A stretch of 64,000 bases of DNA, from positions 44,828,501 through 44,892,500 of the forward strand of contig OX419761.1 in NCBI GenBank assembly GCA_948567375.1. Direction: 5' to 3'. The notes below the pieces were generated by a model. It did no database searches. It was not told where the DNA came from and saw only the letters and a list, made by a program, of their open reading frames with translations. The translations under genes and the position numbers were made by a program. Shown here in pieces: positions 44,211 through 57,218 of the stretch. How positions within the stretch are numbered: position 1 is the first letter of the stretch; every line of letters begins with the position of its first letter. The DNA is from Lunularia cruciata (Eukaryota > Streptophyta > Marchantiopsida > Lunulariales > Lunulariaceae).

Positions 44211-44449
44211 GAGCGAGAGAGAGAGAGAGAGAGGATGGTTGCTCTTTGACAAATAGTGTAGTGATGGTGTTTGAGAGGAAAACTAAGGATCATCACACGT
44301 ACACCTGTACTGTAGGGGGTTGCAGAAGAGAGAGAGAGAGAGAGAGAGAGAATGGTCTCTCTTTGACAAATAGTACAGTGTGGTGATGTGTTTGAGAGGA
44401 AAACTGAGGATCATCACACGTACACCTGTATTGTAGAAGATTGCAGACG
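44211..44449. repeat. Tandem duplication of about 117 bp carrying (GA)n
   Basis: Each copy has a GA run then CTCTTTGACAAATAGT, TTTGAGAGGAAAACT and GGATCATCACACGTACACCT. The shared blocks are offset by about 117 bp. The GA runs probably promoted the slippage. Confidence 0.8.
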
Positions 44450-45544
44450 AGTCACCGTCTTAAACGTTATCTTCAGAATTTCTACGATCCTTGGGCCGCC
44501 GTGCTGTCAGCCTAATAGATTGAAAAACCATTTCAAATTTACTTGGTGACCGTCTGCTTCAGACAAATTAACACCTCATCCACACCAAGTTGACATTCCT
44601 GTTGCAATATTACCGCCTTCAGTGAACAGGTGAGTAAGATATTACTTATCATTAGCATGAGACACATCTGGACAGGAACATGCAGCGGCGACCAACTGCA
44701 AGAGAGACCACTAGCCTAGCATTACTCGTAGCTCATAAGGCATGACGTACATTTTCAACGGCGAATCAGCCACCATTCCCTCGACTCCAGATATCATGTG
44801 AGCGTACTCTGCCACTTGAGCTTTTCATGGAGAAGGGCGGAAAGATGATGCCTGAGTTCAATCTCTCTCTGAAGTGCAGGTGATGAATGAAGGTTTTGAG
44901 ACGAGGGAGTCAACGAGAGCTTTAACATGAAATAGCACTACAGTTGATCTATCCAGAGCACATGTTTTGTACTGCTACAACCAATAAGCCGAACTATTCG
45001 ATGGTCTGAACCGGCGTGAAAATAGTCAAAGGAATCTGAAGTCAAAGATTACTTGTTAGACCCATTCGTTCAATTGCCGGCTGGGCTGGATTTCTGGCAG
45101 CACCACGCTTAACATGCACACTGTGTCTCATAAGCTGTCAGAAAGTCAAGTCGTACTCGACGTTCAAATAGATGACCCCCACATTGAGATTCTTCACAGA
45201 TCATAAAGCAAATGTACACGTTTGATCATAGAGCAGTACTGCATGGGAACGATATGAAATCGAGTTGGGGATCTAAAGCGATGAGCATGGGAGTCTGATC
45301 TCAAGATTCCTTTTGGCAGAAGGAAATCTGGGTCACTTCGCAGACTGGGACCTTGACCTAGAGCTATGTCCTCAGAAAATGATCAGAAAATATATATAGT
45401 CGACCTTAAGTATGATTGGGTACATATTACACATCCTGAAAGTCTGGTCAGAACTTGCCATTTGGCCTGCAGCTATACAACCCTAAAGAAAAAGATGTAG
45501 ACTAAGTTTTAAGGCGTCGAAAACATGGTAGTGTATAATTACTT

Positions 45545-46760
45545 ACACAGGATCACATACAGTGTATACAAATTAGTAAGACCAGAATTGAGAGCATTTC
45601 TAAAACGACGTTCGTCCCGCTTTTAGCACTACAGGATGTAGACTCGTCGAGATCTAAAATTGCATTCCCCAATGCTTTCTGCTGCAAAACTATTCTGAAT
45701 ATTGCTTAGACACTATAAACCGATGAAACTATAAAGTGTGTACCTTCATATCGGTCACATCGTCGTTGAGACTTCTACAAGCCACCATACCGTCGTAATC
45801 CTGGAGGGTTCTTCTCTGCAACGTCCACTTAGATAACCCCTTGACAGAAATCTGTTCTATGACATAGTCCATCGATATGATCTCATCCAGAAAGCGTGAC
45901 CATTTTGAGCACTATTCCTTCCTTTGTCAAGATTGCCCGTTTGATAATTGAAATCGGTTAATTAATCGGAGTCTGCCCGTTTCTAATACCTGATCATATG
46001 CAGTAACTTCAGTGTGGCCGACGGAACTGATGAAATGTAGTTATGCTGGCGAATTCTGCAGTTATATTGCACTAGGCCATCTTTTAAAGTCAGATGTTCG
46101 TAGTAGTAAAATTTAAGACTGCTTGTAACACTAGTGGCTCAACCTAGCCTGGAGAATCAACTAGCAAATCTAAAGTACGCACAGTTCTGATTGCTTGGTT
46201 TAGACCCAGATCAGAAGGAACTGTACTTTTTGTTCATCGATCGTTTAAGTTGCCAATACAATTCTCAGTTCCAGACAGAACACATATAGAATTACTCTCC
46301 GAAATTTGGCTAGTCATAACATTTTTGTAATACTGGACTTCGAAGAGCAAATTCAGCCCCAAATCTTAGTAATGTTAGAAAATGTATTCAAAGGAAACTC
46401 TGATATCGCACAAAGATGAGTAGTGAGTGTACCTGACTTGCATTTAAATTTATTATCAACAAGTGTTCGAATTTGAGCCTCTTTGATGTACTTCGAAATC
46501 TGTGGAATACGCCTCACATCGTTAAACATCAGGCGCTTGATAGTGACCAAATCTGAGAGACCGCCTCGTTGTTGGTGAACGTTAATAGATACCTACCGTA
46601 GATACAGTGAATTTGCCAAATTCAGTTAAGAACCTTGACGTGCAAAAGGAGGAGAACGAGTGGCACTCACTTTTACCAAACTGCCAAGCATACGGGCAGA
46701 AGCACAATCATGACTCACTGCCCGTAAGAAGATGTTTGGTAACATGGGATCTGAGAACGT
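45545..46760 (-). other. Exon-like segments on the - strand, unidentified
   Basis: Several - strand stretches look like coding exons with plausible splice sites. About 46752-46671 reads DPMLPNIFLRAVSHD and ends before GTGAGT. 46554-46435 reads LVTIKRLMFNDVRRIPQIS and ends before GTACAC. About 45930-45750 reads MDYVIEQISVKGLSKW and ends before GTACAC. About 45710-45560 reads QQKALGNAILDLDEST. The leucine spacing in two of them faintly recalls leucine-rich repeats. I could not join them in one phase, so this may be a diverged gene, a pseudogene or chance. Confidence 0.22.
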
Positions 46761-46769
46761 AACTCAGTT

Positions 46770-49700
46770 GGTAACCTCTTCATATCAACACAAAACGCTT
46801 GTGTTGCAAATCAACACTCATGCTTGTGGTGTGTGCAAATTTCTCGAATCAGAATGCTGTGATAGCACTTGCACGAGGTTCGAGTCATCAAAAGCAGAAT
46901 TGGATACGCCTGCAATCAGATGATGTGTCCATACCGCACACATGTACAAGAGTTTGTGATCCTCCAACCAACTATCAATGAAGCGTTCCAATCACTTGAA
47001 TAAGATTGGCCGCAAATCAGCAGCTCATTGAGCTGGACAGCCTTTCAGCTTTCCTAAGTTGAAAAATACGATCTTCTAAACGCACTAGATGAACTACCCC
47101 CTTCCATTCGAACACGATTCGTGATTTCTATGATGACACCATCCGGTAACTACCTCCACATCACTTGATAAACTAAGGCTCGACAAGATCTAGAAAGGAA
47201 GAGGCATTTGAGAGCCAACACACAGGCCTGTCTAGGATACAAGAAACGAGACAAATCATAACAACAAACCTAACGTTAAAACCAAATTACTATCTGTATT
47301 ATAGACGTACGTTGCAAGCAAGAAGAGAGGGTGGCCTTACCAAACAAAAAGCAAGAAGGGGTGGTGTTACAAGCAGTGAAAGAGGGAGGTGCCCAAATGA
47401 GGCGCTCAAGGACGCACTCATGAGGCTTGATCATAAAGGAGTCTCTACCCCAACCGCCGTAGTTCAAATGACAAGCCTATGAAGGTGTTGATATCCAAAT
47501 GTGTCAGAGCCTGAATGAAGGGGGAAGCGACTGACGCTAACAGCTAAGACAGCCGAAAAAGGCCTGGAGGAGTTGACTTGGACTTGGACTTGGTTCAGCA
47601 GACACTGTGCCTCCATCAGATTTGGTCGGTGGAACGGTATATCTTACAGGAAGTTCCAATTAGCGGGCTGAAGACAGAATACGCAAGTTAATTACGAAGT
47701 CAACTGGCCCTAGATATATTGGGTAGGAACAACGGACTGACGACAGAATAGACTTGCAATCAAATATACTCTTCTCAGAAAAGAGGATCCAGAGTACTGG
47801 ATACACTGGAGATTAGTGTGGATTAGTTAGAAAATAAAAGTCAACCATGCAGTCAGAGAAATCCAAGGCTACAGCTTATTCAGGGAATGAAAATCATCAG
47901 CGTGTTGTGAAGAGTGCAGTCGAAACTGTAAGATGTAATCGCTTATCGGATCGATTGAGTGAAGGAAAATTCAAGCTTTCTGGCCGTGGCGACAGCTTGC
48001 ATACGGACCATGCTGCCAAAAGATTGTCCTAAGCTATGACCTTTTTGACACACAGAACAATTTCATAGAAGGTCGACCAGAGGACAATCTAAATACAAAT
48101 CGTTCCCGTAAATACAGACCTAGATAAATTAAGTAGCAGGCAGCCATTGATCTGAAAGGATGGAGGAGAATTCCCAACTCGTTTCTCCGAATTGTGGCCG
48201 TGCCATCATTCTTCATATCGTCTTTCCGTAGTGGCGCAAGCGAAACAGGCAGCCATAACAACTTTATTGTTTGCCAAACGAAGGAACACGCATTGGTGCA
48301 ATACAAAATCCAAAACACGGCGGCTACATATTGGTGCCCTGTAACATACCTTGCACAAGTTGCTGGACTTCGGGCTTTGCAAGCAGCACTTGCTCATGCA
48401 GACAAACCGGAAACAGAAGCGGAAGATGGAAGTTGCGAGGGTTTCCAAGTCTATCGTACCAAGCATGCGATGTTCGCTGCATGCGATGCACTCAGGTTTG
48501 GAAGGACTTTCTTCTATTTCCGTAGGTAGTTCAAGAATGGAAACCTTACATACACGCACGTGGGAGAATAGGGAACTGGAAACCAACCTAACTCACCTAA
48601 GAAACGCCAGGTTTAATAGGATTAGTTGAAAGACGTACGAGATTCCTACATCTGACTTTTCCGGTAACATCCTCGAGGGCCGAGGAAATGAACTAGATAG
48701 TCAGGCCTGAAACACCACAGAGGAGATTCAGGAGAACCCGTGAAAGGACTACGATGACCAGTTGCTAATACCCACGTGCCAGTTTTAATTCTCTGATGGA
48801 CGTCAAGTGTGTTAGAACCTTCGAGACAGAAGGAACATGTCTGTGAGATATGAATAACTAGCATACTTGACAGAATTTCACGAGTGAAGCTTTCTATTAG
48901 GAGAAAGCATATGGAAGCAGAAATGCTGGTGATTGAAAAGCAATTCCCAGTGACCGCTAGAAATCCACCAACCTGGTAGACAGACAATATGATCCAGCTT
49001 TACGGCCTATTCCATTTTTCAGGCTACTCGTCTCGTGTCTGAACCCAATTTTCCTTGGTTCACTTCCCAGTTTCCCACCCGACGAGAAAATGGAGGTGAC
49101 AGTAGCAGGCAACGACGAGAAGAATCAGTTTTATGTAGCTCTTGGCATTCTGCGACAGCGAACATATCAACAAGATTTAGGGTGAGAAGAAGCGGTCGGA
49201 TGACTTATACCCGTCGTGGGCTCACTTTTTGTCACTTACACTGAGACCACATTAACGAGGGCGTTGAACGCGTCCCACCTCCCGCAACTTCTGTGACATT
49301 GAAAAATGGACTTATGACAACGGAAATGCATAGTTAGAGGGATTGACTCTAACCTAGTATGAGTCTCTATCAGTTTCGATACTATGCTCACGATGAACCC
49401 AATTAGATCCATTAAAGAGTAGGTAGACGTGCTATTATGTGGAGCGAACCGAGGTGGCAGATCTGCTCTCTTTCAATCGAATCGATAGACGTTTGCCTTC
49501 TTGTCGGACAAAGCATAGCGTGATCAAAATTTATAAAACGTCGCAACCTTCTTACTTCAATAGCATTGTAAGGCTACAGTTGGTCGAGTTCACGGCCGCA
49601 GCAATGTTCTTTACTATGAACATCGTGCTGATATTGTTTCGTTTACTTCCCGGCAAGCATCTTCACACCGGAGCTGTGTCACAATTCAGATGGTCGGCAG

Positions 49701-52600
49701 ATAATCAACATCTATTGGCGTTCCACGTAAGGATGGGATATTCCCTGTCAAAAGTTGAACCCATCCTGTGATCTCTCTGGACGGAATCCGAGCTTCTAGC
49801 AAATTAGCTTAAGCTAGGAGCGAAGTATGTAGTGCGCGAAATGATTAATTTCCAGGGCATGACTCTATCACGGTCTGATCAGTGGACACCACGTAAAGCT
49901 GAGATACCACCTCCGCAAATTGAGACATACCTGTTGAGGGAGCGCATACAAGCGGTGCTATTGATCAATGGATCCAACAACAACTACCTACTCGAACGAA
50001 TCAGACCGACGAAGGACGAATCAGACGCGATGGATCTACAACCAGTTCTACCAGAAAAATTTCCAGGAAAAAGTTAGCTCGTTTAGATGAGAAACATGAT
50101 CGGAAATTTTCACTTGATGAATCGAGCAGGACTTGACTTCTGAAGCTTGTGTAGATGAATAATAATTTAAACTGTTAAGCCGCGAGGGAAGGGAAATGGA
50201 CACGGTCACTTTTAACCGAACTGATTTGATCAAAAGGTTGAAGGGTAACTTACATGTTCATTTCCAACAAGCACTAGATGTACATCTGATGCTTAGCACA
50301 TTACATTAAGTTCCATAATAAATCTCCAGACCCTTAAGTGCAATTTTATGAAATAGAGGAGCCACGAGTTGACTGGACAAGTAGCTTACGCCAAGAAGCT
50401 CGGTAAAGCTCCAATTCACAATGTGCTTCCAACAACCAATGCACTGTGCCTCTCACAGTACAAGGACCAGATGTTTTAGGTCGATCATATATTCAGGAAC
50501 AGGTTAAGTACTCAAATATCTATGGTCTGTATATCTTTAGGCTTAGAAACCGAAGTGCCATTTTCTTAAGTGATCTACTTCTACCACATACTTCGTAGAA
50601 ACTGGCTTGTTCAGATACTTTACTTACCAGATTTGAGACCAATTACGAGAAGCACAACTTGCATGTCAGCATTCCTCAGCTTCTTCTAATATTCTGAACA
50701 TCTCAAAGCGCATCTACATTCGAAGACACTCAAGACCTAATTCACAAAGTACACAGTGACCAAACAGATACCCCACACTCGGGCAAACAAGTAATGAGAA
50801 AGAGATATTCAACTACCGGGAAAGCCACACGGTGATGGTAAGCACCGCTCTAGTTTTCCTCGGCCTACGTTTCTCCTCTGGGATTTACAAGGAGTCTTCC
50901 CGTCGCTTTCCTTGAATCAGCTTCCCTGCAAAGGAGCGTCCGAGCAAGTTGAGATGTAAAGGATGACGAGAATGTCACTTACACCCGATGGTTGGAGCCC
51001 CGGTGCTTGAAATCCTCTAGCTAAACCGCAATTAGGATGTTTTTTAATGCTTTCTCGTGAATCTCCATCATGATCTGATTTCTCTCCTTTGTGTTCATCC
51101 TTAAAGCCTTGTCTCCCAGGTCTTCTCGACAATTCAATTCTCAACCCAGGCAAGCCAGTTCATTCTTCCCCGGCCATGGATATTGTCTACAATACATCTT
51201 CTCTGCGGTCGCCTGTACTATCTAGGACACGTATAACATGGCAAGCCGTACGTAAAACAGGAGGACTAGAACTAAGCATAAAGAACATTCAGGGTGTACC
51301 ACAGGTGTGAACTGGATGTTTGCCTTCCAGAACCTCCGATCGTACGTGTGTCATGTTGAGTATACGTCGGATGGATGATCGAACATCTTCCACCTATGAT
51401 ATTACACTCTCTGGGTGACAGGTAACAAACAAATCAGGATCTTCGCGTGAAGTTTCGATGGAGATCACGATTCTGCTGTTTGTATCAATGTCAAGCGTGA
51501 AGAGACATTGCAGCAACAAACTTCGTCAACGTGAACGTCTATGATTCATCTCGTTGGCCCTGATTTACCTTACTCCCCGCAATTGAGATATTGAAGGTAA
51601 AGGAGGACAAAATCTCCAAAATTGTCATTCTCACAATTCTCGGGATGCTATCGATCAATTTTTATCCCTGTAAGACATTCTGAACTTGCTTTTTACACCA
51701 ACCTGCATTTCTGCCAATTCGGCGCAACCGTAGCCGCAGGGGTCTAATCTGAGTCTTCAGGACATTTCACATACGAAAACAGGACTTACTCCCATCGTGT
51801 TAGAGAAGCTGATCAGATTCTTAAATTCTATCACCTAAGAAGACTCTAGTCTGAGAAACGCAATTCGCCAGACATACCCGTGTCGACAAACCTTTAATAC
51901 TCGGCCAATAATATCCCAGTAACGTGAATAAAAGATGATCTGATCTCAAATCTGCCCTTCTTAAGATCGTGATTCGTAACATTTTAGTTAGTAACAGTCC
52001 GCAAAATGAATTTCATTGCTTTGTCTTTCAACTTTCTTCATCCAAATAATACACGCCCCAAGAATAACTTCTGTAATAATGCATTTTCCTGTCATGCACA
52101 GAAAATGCTCACAATCCGTGTGTCCATATCTCATATTAAAAACAACAGGTTACCCTCCCCTCGTTGGTCACAGGTCTCTTCCACCAAGAAGAATAACACG
52201 AAGGAGAACACAGAGATTTTCAAGTGCCTTTGTGAAGCTTGTGACGAAATGCGAGGCGAGTTGCCACAGGGTGAAAAGTCCATCAGTAGGCGCAGTGATT
52301 CAAAGTTCTTCCAGATCTGTGCAATCATCGAACACTGGGACACGTCACACGCGCGCGCGGGGCTGCCTCTGTCTACGGCCGATATCATCCTATCTGGCAA
52401 CCGCGATTTATTTAGACTACCAGATTCAAAATTACTTACAACTTAATGCGACTTGGTACAGTTTGATGATTCCCTGAGCTTAACATGAAGAGGGGCCCCC
52501 AAGGCAGGTCAGCCCTTATACTTGTCTAGTTCTTGTGGAAAAGGTTATCTCCCAATCTTTATTACGTTGACTATAAAATTATCTTTACAGTTGGTTTAGG
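46770..52600. other. Intergenic or unresolved, no gene recognised
   Basis: Many 60-150-codon ORFs overlap on both strands, which in DNA of this base composition is not proof of coding. The longest (52016-52477 and 52006-52446, same strand, different frames) have no known domain. A good - strand donor (GTAAGTG, near 50993) follows an open stretch reading GRQGFKDEHKGEKSDHD. A single-gene reading was not possible. Confidence 0.35.
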
Positions 52601-55425
52601 TCATAATGAACCAAATCATTGTGTGGTAAAATAATATTTAGGAAATGATTACTGACCGCATGGATTACGTACGAAATGTTGTGGAGAATTGGAGCCTAGA
52701 GAGGAAAGAATCAGTCTTTTTCTTGTTTTTCTATACTTGGCATCTGTTGTTTATTAGGTTTACATTCTTTCAAGGATTGTAAGTCATTAGCTCCCTTTTG
52801 TTTTACCTAAAATGTCATTCGATTGTTCACTATTTTAAGCGAATTCAGTAATTTATGTGGATTATAATGCTCAGCACACTAACTTCATCACTGAAATATC
52901 ATTAATTAAGATCATTTCCAGTTTATTTCATTTAATTTTTAGCTTGAAAATCACAGTAGACTCCGAACAATCTCTTCATGTGATTAAAATGTTACGTAGC
53001 ATTTGATACTAGATTAACGTAAGGAATTCTTTTCGGAACTGTGATTTCCAAAGTTCTCGGTCTTTTTCAGTTACAAAATTAATTATCTAGATACCAAAAT
53101 AATATGTTAGATATAAGAGGTTTATTTGAGATTAAAATCAATGCTCCTTAATCAAGTAGAATTCTTATTCCATTTCTGTGTATATCAATACACAGTAGTG
53201 TTTTTATCTTCAATTGGCTGAGTTAATTGATTGCACCAAATCAAAAATAACAAACGTTTAAGAGATTCGTTATTTGGGACTAAACGACAATCAAATTAGA
53301 ATTAGAAATTGCTGTGACAGTCAAGTAGTAGGATCAAACTTCTAGAAATCATGAATGTTATTATTTCTCTACATCAACAATATTTAAAGTTCTTATAAGC
53401 CCATTCAATCTTTAGAATATTTTTGCATCAATTTGATTGATATGAGTATTAGACAGATAAGCCCTCTAAGGATGGGCCAATGCAATATGCTGAAGGTATA
53501 ATATGAGAGGCTATCAATGTATAAATGTGGAAAATATTTTCTAGGTGGTAGCTCCGCTTAACCATATTTAGTTCAATCTGGCCTTGATTATCCTCATTGA
53601 AGGTATGATAGCTTAGCCAGCCTTGTCGAGACTATCTAAGCCTCAACTGGCCTGTTTAAAGTTATAAATTATGAAGTTAAGAAGATAACTAACCCAAATT
53701 CAAGATACATTATTCTTATTTTAACACATACTCAAGGAAGCCATTGATTATCACTGAGATTCTTAACTACCGAATGTGCAAACCTCCTTGCAATATCTGA
53801 GTATGTAGTCTATATTTTAAATAAATTTATACCTACTAATGGACAGATTAAGTAAATATTAAAAATGAAAAAAAATATAAGTAATTTTTTTTAAACCTCA
53901 AATCGATGCAACAGTAGTAAATTTATTAACTAATTGTAGATAAGGAGTAAAATGGCTTGTAATATTTGAGTTGGCTCTGAAGTGACTCAAAGATCTGAAT
54001 CATCTAACTACGGGAGAGTGTATATCTTTTATTGATTATCTAAATTAATCTATAATTAATTTTTATCAATTATCACCAATCATTGAAATAGAATAATAAA
54101 AATAACTAGATCTTATAAAGCAAAGGAATAAACATAAAGAATAACATTTCGGTAAAATTACCTATGGAGAGAGAAGGATGCCCCTTACCGGCAAAGATTA
54201 TATGTCCCATCAGGATGAAGTTTTTGAATATACTTATATCATCCATTATGAGGAATCTGTGTGTTATACATTGTTATATTATCTCTTCAAAAGCTACTAC
54301 TACCTATACTTTCTGTGTACAATATGCAAGTACACTAGGAATTTATGCGTATTGTGAAATTTTTTTGTTTGCAAATGGAGATTTATCTATCTTTTATGAG
54401 GTATATATAAAAAAATATGATACACTTATTTTAAATTTTAGGAGATTGTCAAAGAAATTCTTGAGATTTCATAAACGATCTTACCTAGAAAAGTAAGATA
54501 ATGTATTCTATCCAACTATCCATATCTCAAGGATCCTCATTGACCATTTGAAATCGAAGGAAGAAGCACAACATAATAGATATAGAAATACATGAGAAGA
54601 TGAATTAAGCAAGATCTTTAGGGAAAATATCTAGTTTGATATCACCTATAGTTGTGAGAAATAAATTGGTTATAATAAATCATAACATTCATAATAATTT
54701 TTGGATACATCAAGGATGATGTAGAGTACCATAGATCTTAGAAAACCTTGGACCAAAATTAAAGTATATAAATAGTTTTATATTACTTTGTAAAACCTAA
54801 AAGTCTTAGTTAGCGCATATAGTGATATCAGAAATATTAATTTTTCTTGAGTGAAATTAATGCTTTATTTTTATATTTTTCAATAAACGCTTTTCCATTA
54901 TTTAGATTGAAGACTCTTAACTGTCCCTAAATCTAAGTACAGGCATACCTAGATCATGTGTAAAAGTTAACATGTTGAATAGCAACAATAGCTAATGCTT
55001 TAAAGAATGCTTCATCCTTAACTATCTGCTTGAACCAATGCAAAGCAAACATATGAAATATTGGAGAAGAAGCAAATATCACTATAATGACATTTACTCT
55101 TTATGCCTAGAAAATTCCCGGTACATAAATGTACAGATTTTCTAATATATTTTGAATTGTATAAAAATAGAGTAACAAGGCTAATCAAACCATTCAATAT
55201 TTCTTGTATTCTCTCATCCACATGCTAGCCTTTTATATTCTAAAAATTTATAAATATATTCAAACATAAGAAAATAATTCATAATAGAATCTCTATGATA
55301 TGATTGATCCTTATAAATTGGAATTTCTATATAAATAGTTTTTAGTGCATAATGCACCTTTAGCCAAAATGAATTGCTATATTTTATCAATATCTAAACT
55401 ACTCAATTTATCTAACTATGCATCT
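52601..55425. other. AT-rich intergenic DNA
   Basis: The base composition shifts to strongly AT-rich from about 52550. There are no convincing coding stretches; the longest ORF (54164-54496) shows no domain and has low-complexity hydrophobic composition. Confidence 0.5.
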
Positions 55426-55439
55426 TCTTGCTTCTCTCC

Positions 55440-56190
55440 TTTGTCGTAATACTCCAAAGACAAAAGAAGAGAGAAAACACAAATTACACACTCAACATTC
55501 AGTGCTCCAAAGGAGCACCTTCTCTTTATTATATAGACAAAAAGTATCTCCTTCAAGGAAGCTCCACCATAGGATTAGGCACACATATAGGTGATATGTC
55601 AACAAGCTCCACCCTTGTATTACTTATTTGGATGGGTGACATGTCGGTCTAGGTCCTATCTGGTTGGTCAAACAAGCTTTGACCAGATGGAATCTTGTAG
55701 GGAATCTTCCGATAGTAGTCTCAGAATCACGTAAGGTACCGTTGGAAAGCTCTCGATGAGACAAACCAAGGGGAGGAAAGGCCAGCCTTTCCTATGAATT
55801 AGGGGGGGGGAGAGGGGGAATTTGCACATTTTTTAGGCCTCTGAAATTACCTTCAAAGATTTCAGGCATATTTTGGTTCCTACTCTATTAGTAGAAGTCC
55901 CTTTTTGGTGATACCTCTTTCTGATCTGTTTAGTCCATCATGTGTAACATCCTTCCAAATGTTACCAAACCAATTCTCACCTTTAAATCATATGTCTAGC
56001 TATTGGTCCTAAGGTTCTCAAGTCTATTTTGGTTTCTGCTATATTAGTAGAAGTACTCTTTTGGTGATATTTCTATCTAATCTATTTTGACCATCATGTA
56101 TAACATCATTCTAGATTTTACCAAACCAAATTTCAAAACTAGATCATATGGCTAGCTCTTGGTATTACATCTATCCACTTCTATTTCTTC
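55440..56190 (-). repeat. LTR-like dispersed repeat L, copy 1
   Basis: It matches 63310-63895 in the same orientation: GCTCCAAAGGAGCAC, AAGGAAGCTCCACC, GGTGACATGT and GGTCAAACAAG occur in order in both. Read on the - strand the unit would begin near 56166 with TGTAATACCAAGAGCTAG, an LTR-like TG start, so it may be a LTR in - orientation. Inside it a segment of about 177 bp is duplicated in tandem (TATTAGTAGAAGT at about 55886 and 56043). An eight-G run lies near 55803. Confidence 0.6.
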
Positions 56191-56259
56191 ATTTTAAGCA
56201 ATGAGCATTGCTATAGACTGTAATTTCTCTAGTACTATTGCTCCACTCCATTGCTCTAC

Positions 56260-56500
56260 ATAGGCAATGGCTGGTGCAATCCATAAGAGAGCAATGATAC
56301 TAGATGATGCTTCATTGGATGCTCCAATTTTTTGTAGACAGTTTGACTTGCATAGCTTGGATATCTTAGGTGTTATAGGGCAGATTTCTCATATTGACTC
56401 TATTGGGGCTTAGTCCCATTTACCTATTTTGTCTAACCCTTATACAGCTTGATGGGGTCTTCCCACCCTTTTTGTTTTCTATGTGGTTGCCATTTTCTCT
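56260..56500 (-). repeat. Dispersed repeat R, - strand copy
   Basis: The reverse complement of 24932-25290 over two blocks: the tail (CAATCCATAAGAGAGCAATGA, trimmed match) and the core (TATTGGGGCTTAGTCCCATT ... GATGGGGTCTTCC). It is more diverged than the other copies. The next 0.7 kb (56500-57218) holds nothing recognised. Confidence 0.6.
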
Positions 56501-57218
56501 CTTGTACTATACAATATAGTCTATAAAATCCTTAGTCTTAGGTATCACAATAGTAATAACCACTTGAACTATAGAAGTTACAATAACAATGCATATTTTT
56601 CCACCATCTGGGCTTGGTTCAGAATGCTATAGTTGATATGACTATGAAATTAATGGTAAACTCAAGGATATCAAGAGTTGTTTTCTAATACATCCACTAT
56701 GGTATTTCTACTACTCCTCTTTACTAAACTATAATGAACAAAGTCAATTTCATCACTATGAGCATAAAGACCTAACATCCTATCCTTTGATCTAAAAAGT
56801 ATGGTGATAAGATAATACATTAAAGATTGTGGCTTTTGATATAGATCGACCAAAAATCCATCACATTGATGTTTTACTTCTATGCAATAATAAAGAACCA
56901 CAAAACTAATTGGAGAATCTATCACAAGATGCTATTATTGCAAATATTGATAGAATTTTTCATGGATCTGGTATCTCCTTTTGTTCAACATCAAATCAGC
57001 ACGTACTCATGATAATGGTTGATCCTTGACATTGCTTGTCCTTATGCAGAAACTTCAAGAAAAGATAGACCAGAAATAAAGGGAATAGGTGTTTGTACCT
57101 CACCTCCTATTTTCCTACCAATTAGCCAATCAGAAGTGTGGATTTTTGCCATCCATTATTTGAGTTGATATTAGAGGAAAAGATAAACCAAATGAAAAGT
57201 TGATCTTTGACTTGAACT

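Larger units (their letters stand above)
40860..45540. other. PTEN 3' flank and intergenic DNA, nothing recognised
   Basis: No ORF over about 75 codons. The first few hundred bases probably include the PTEN 3' UTR. Two local duplications are listed separately. No gene is supported. Confidence 0.45.

Noticed and set aside
48194-48529. 111-codon + strand ORF as a gene
   Set aside because: An overlapping - strand ORF of similar length and two other + frames are also open here, with no domain, start context or splice support for any.
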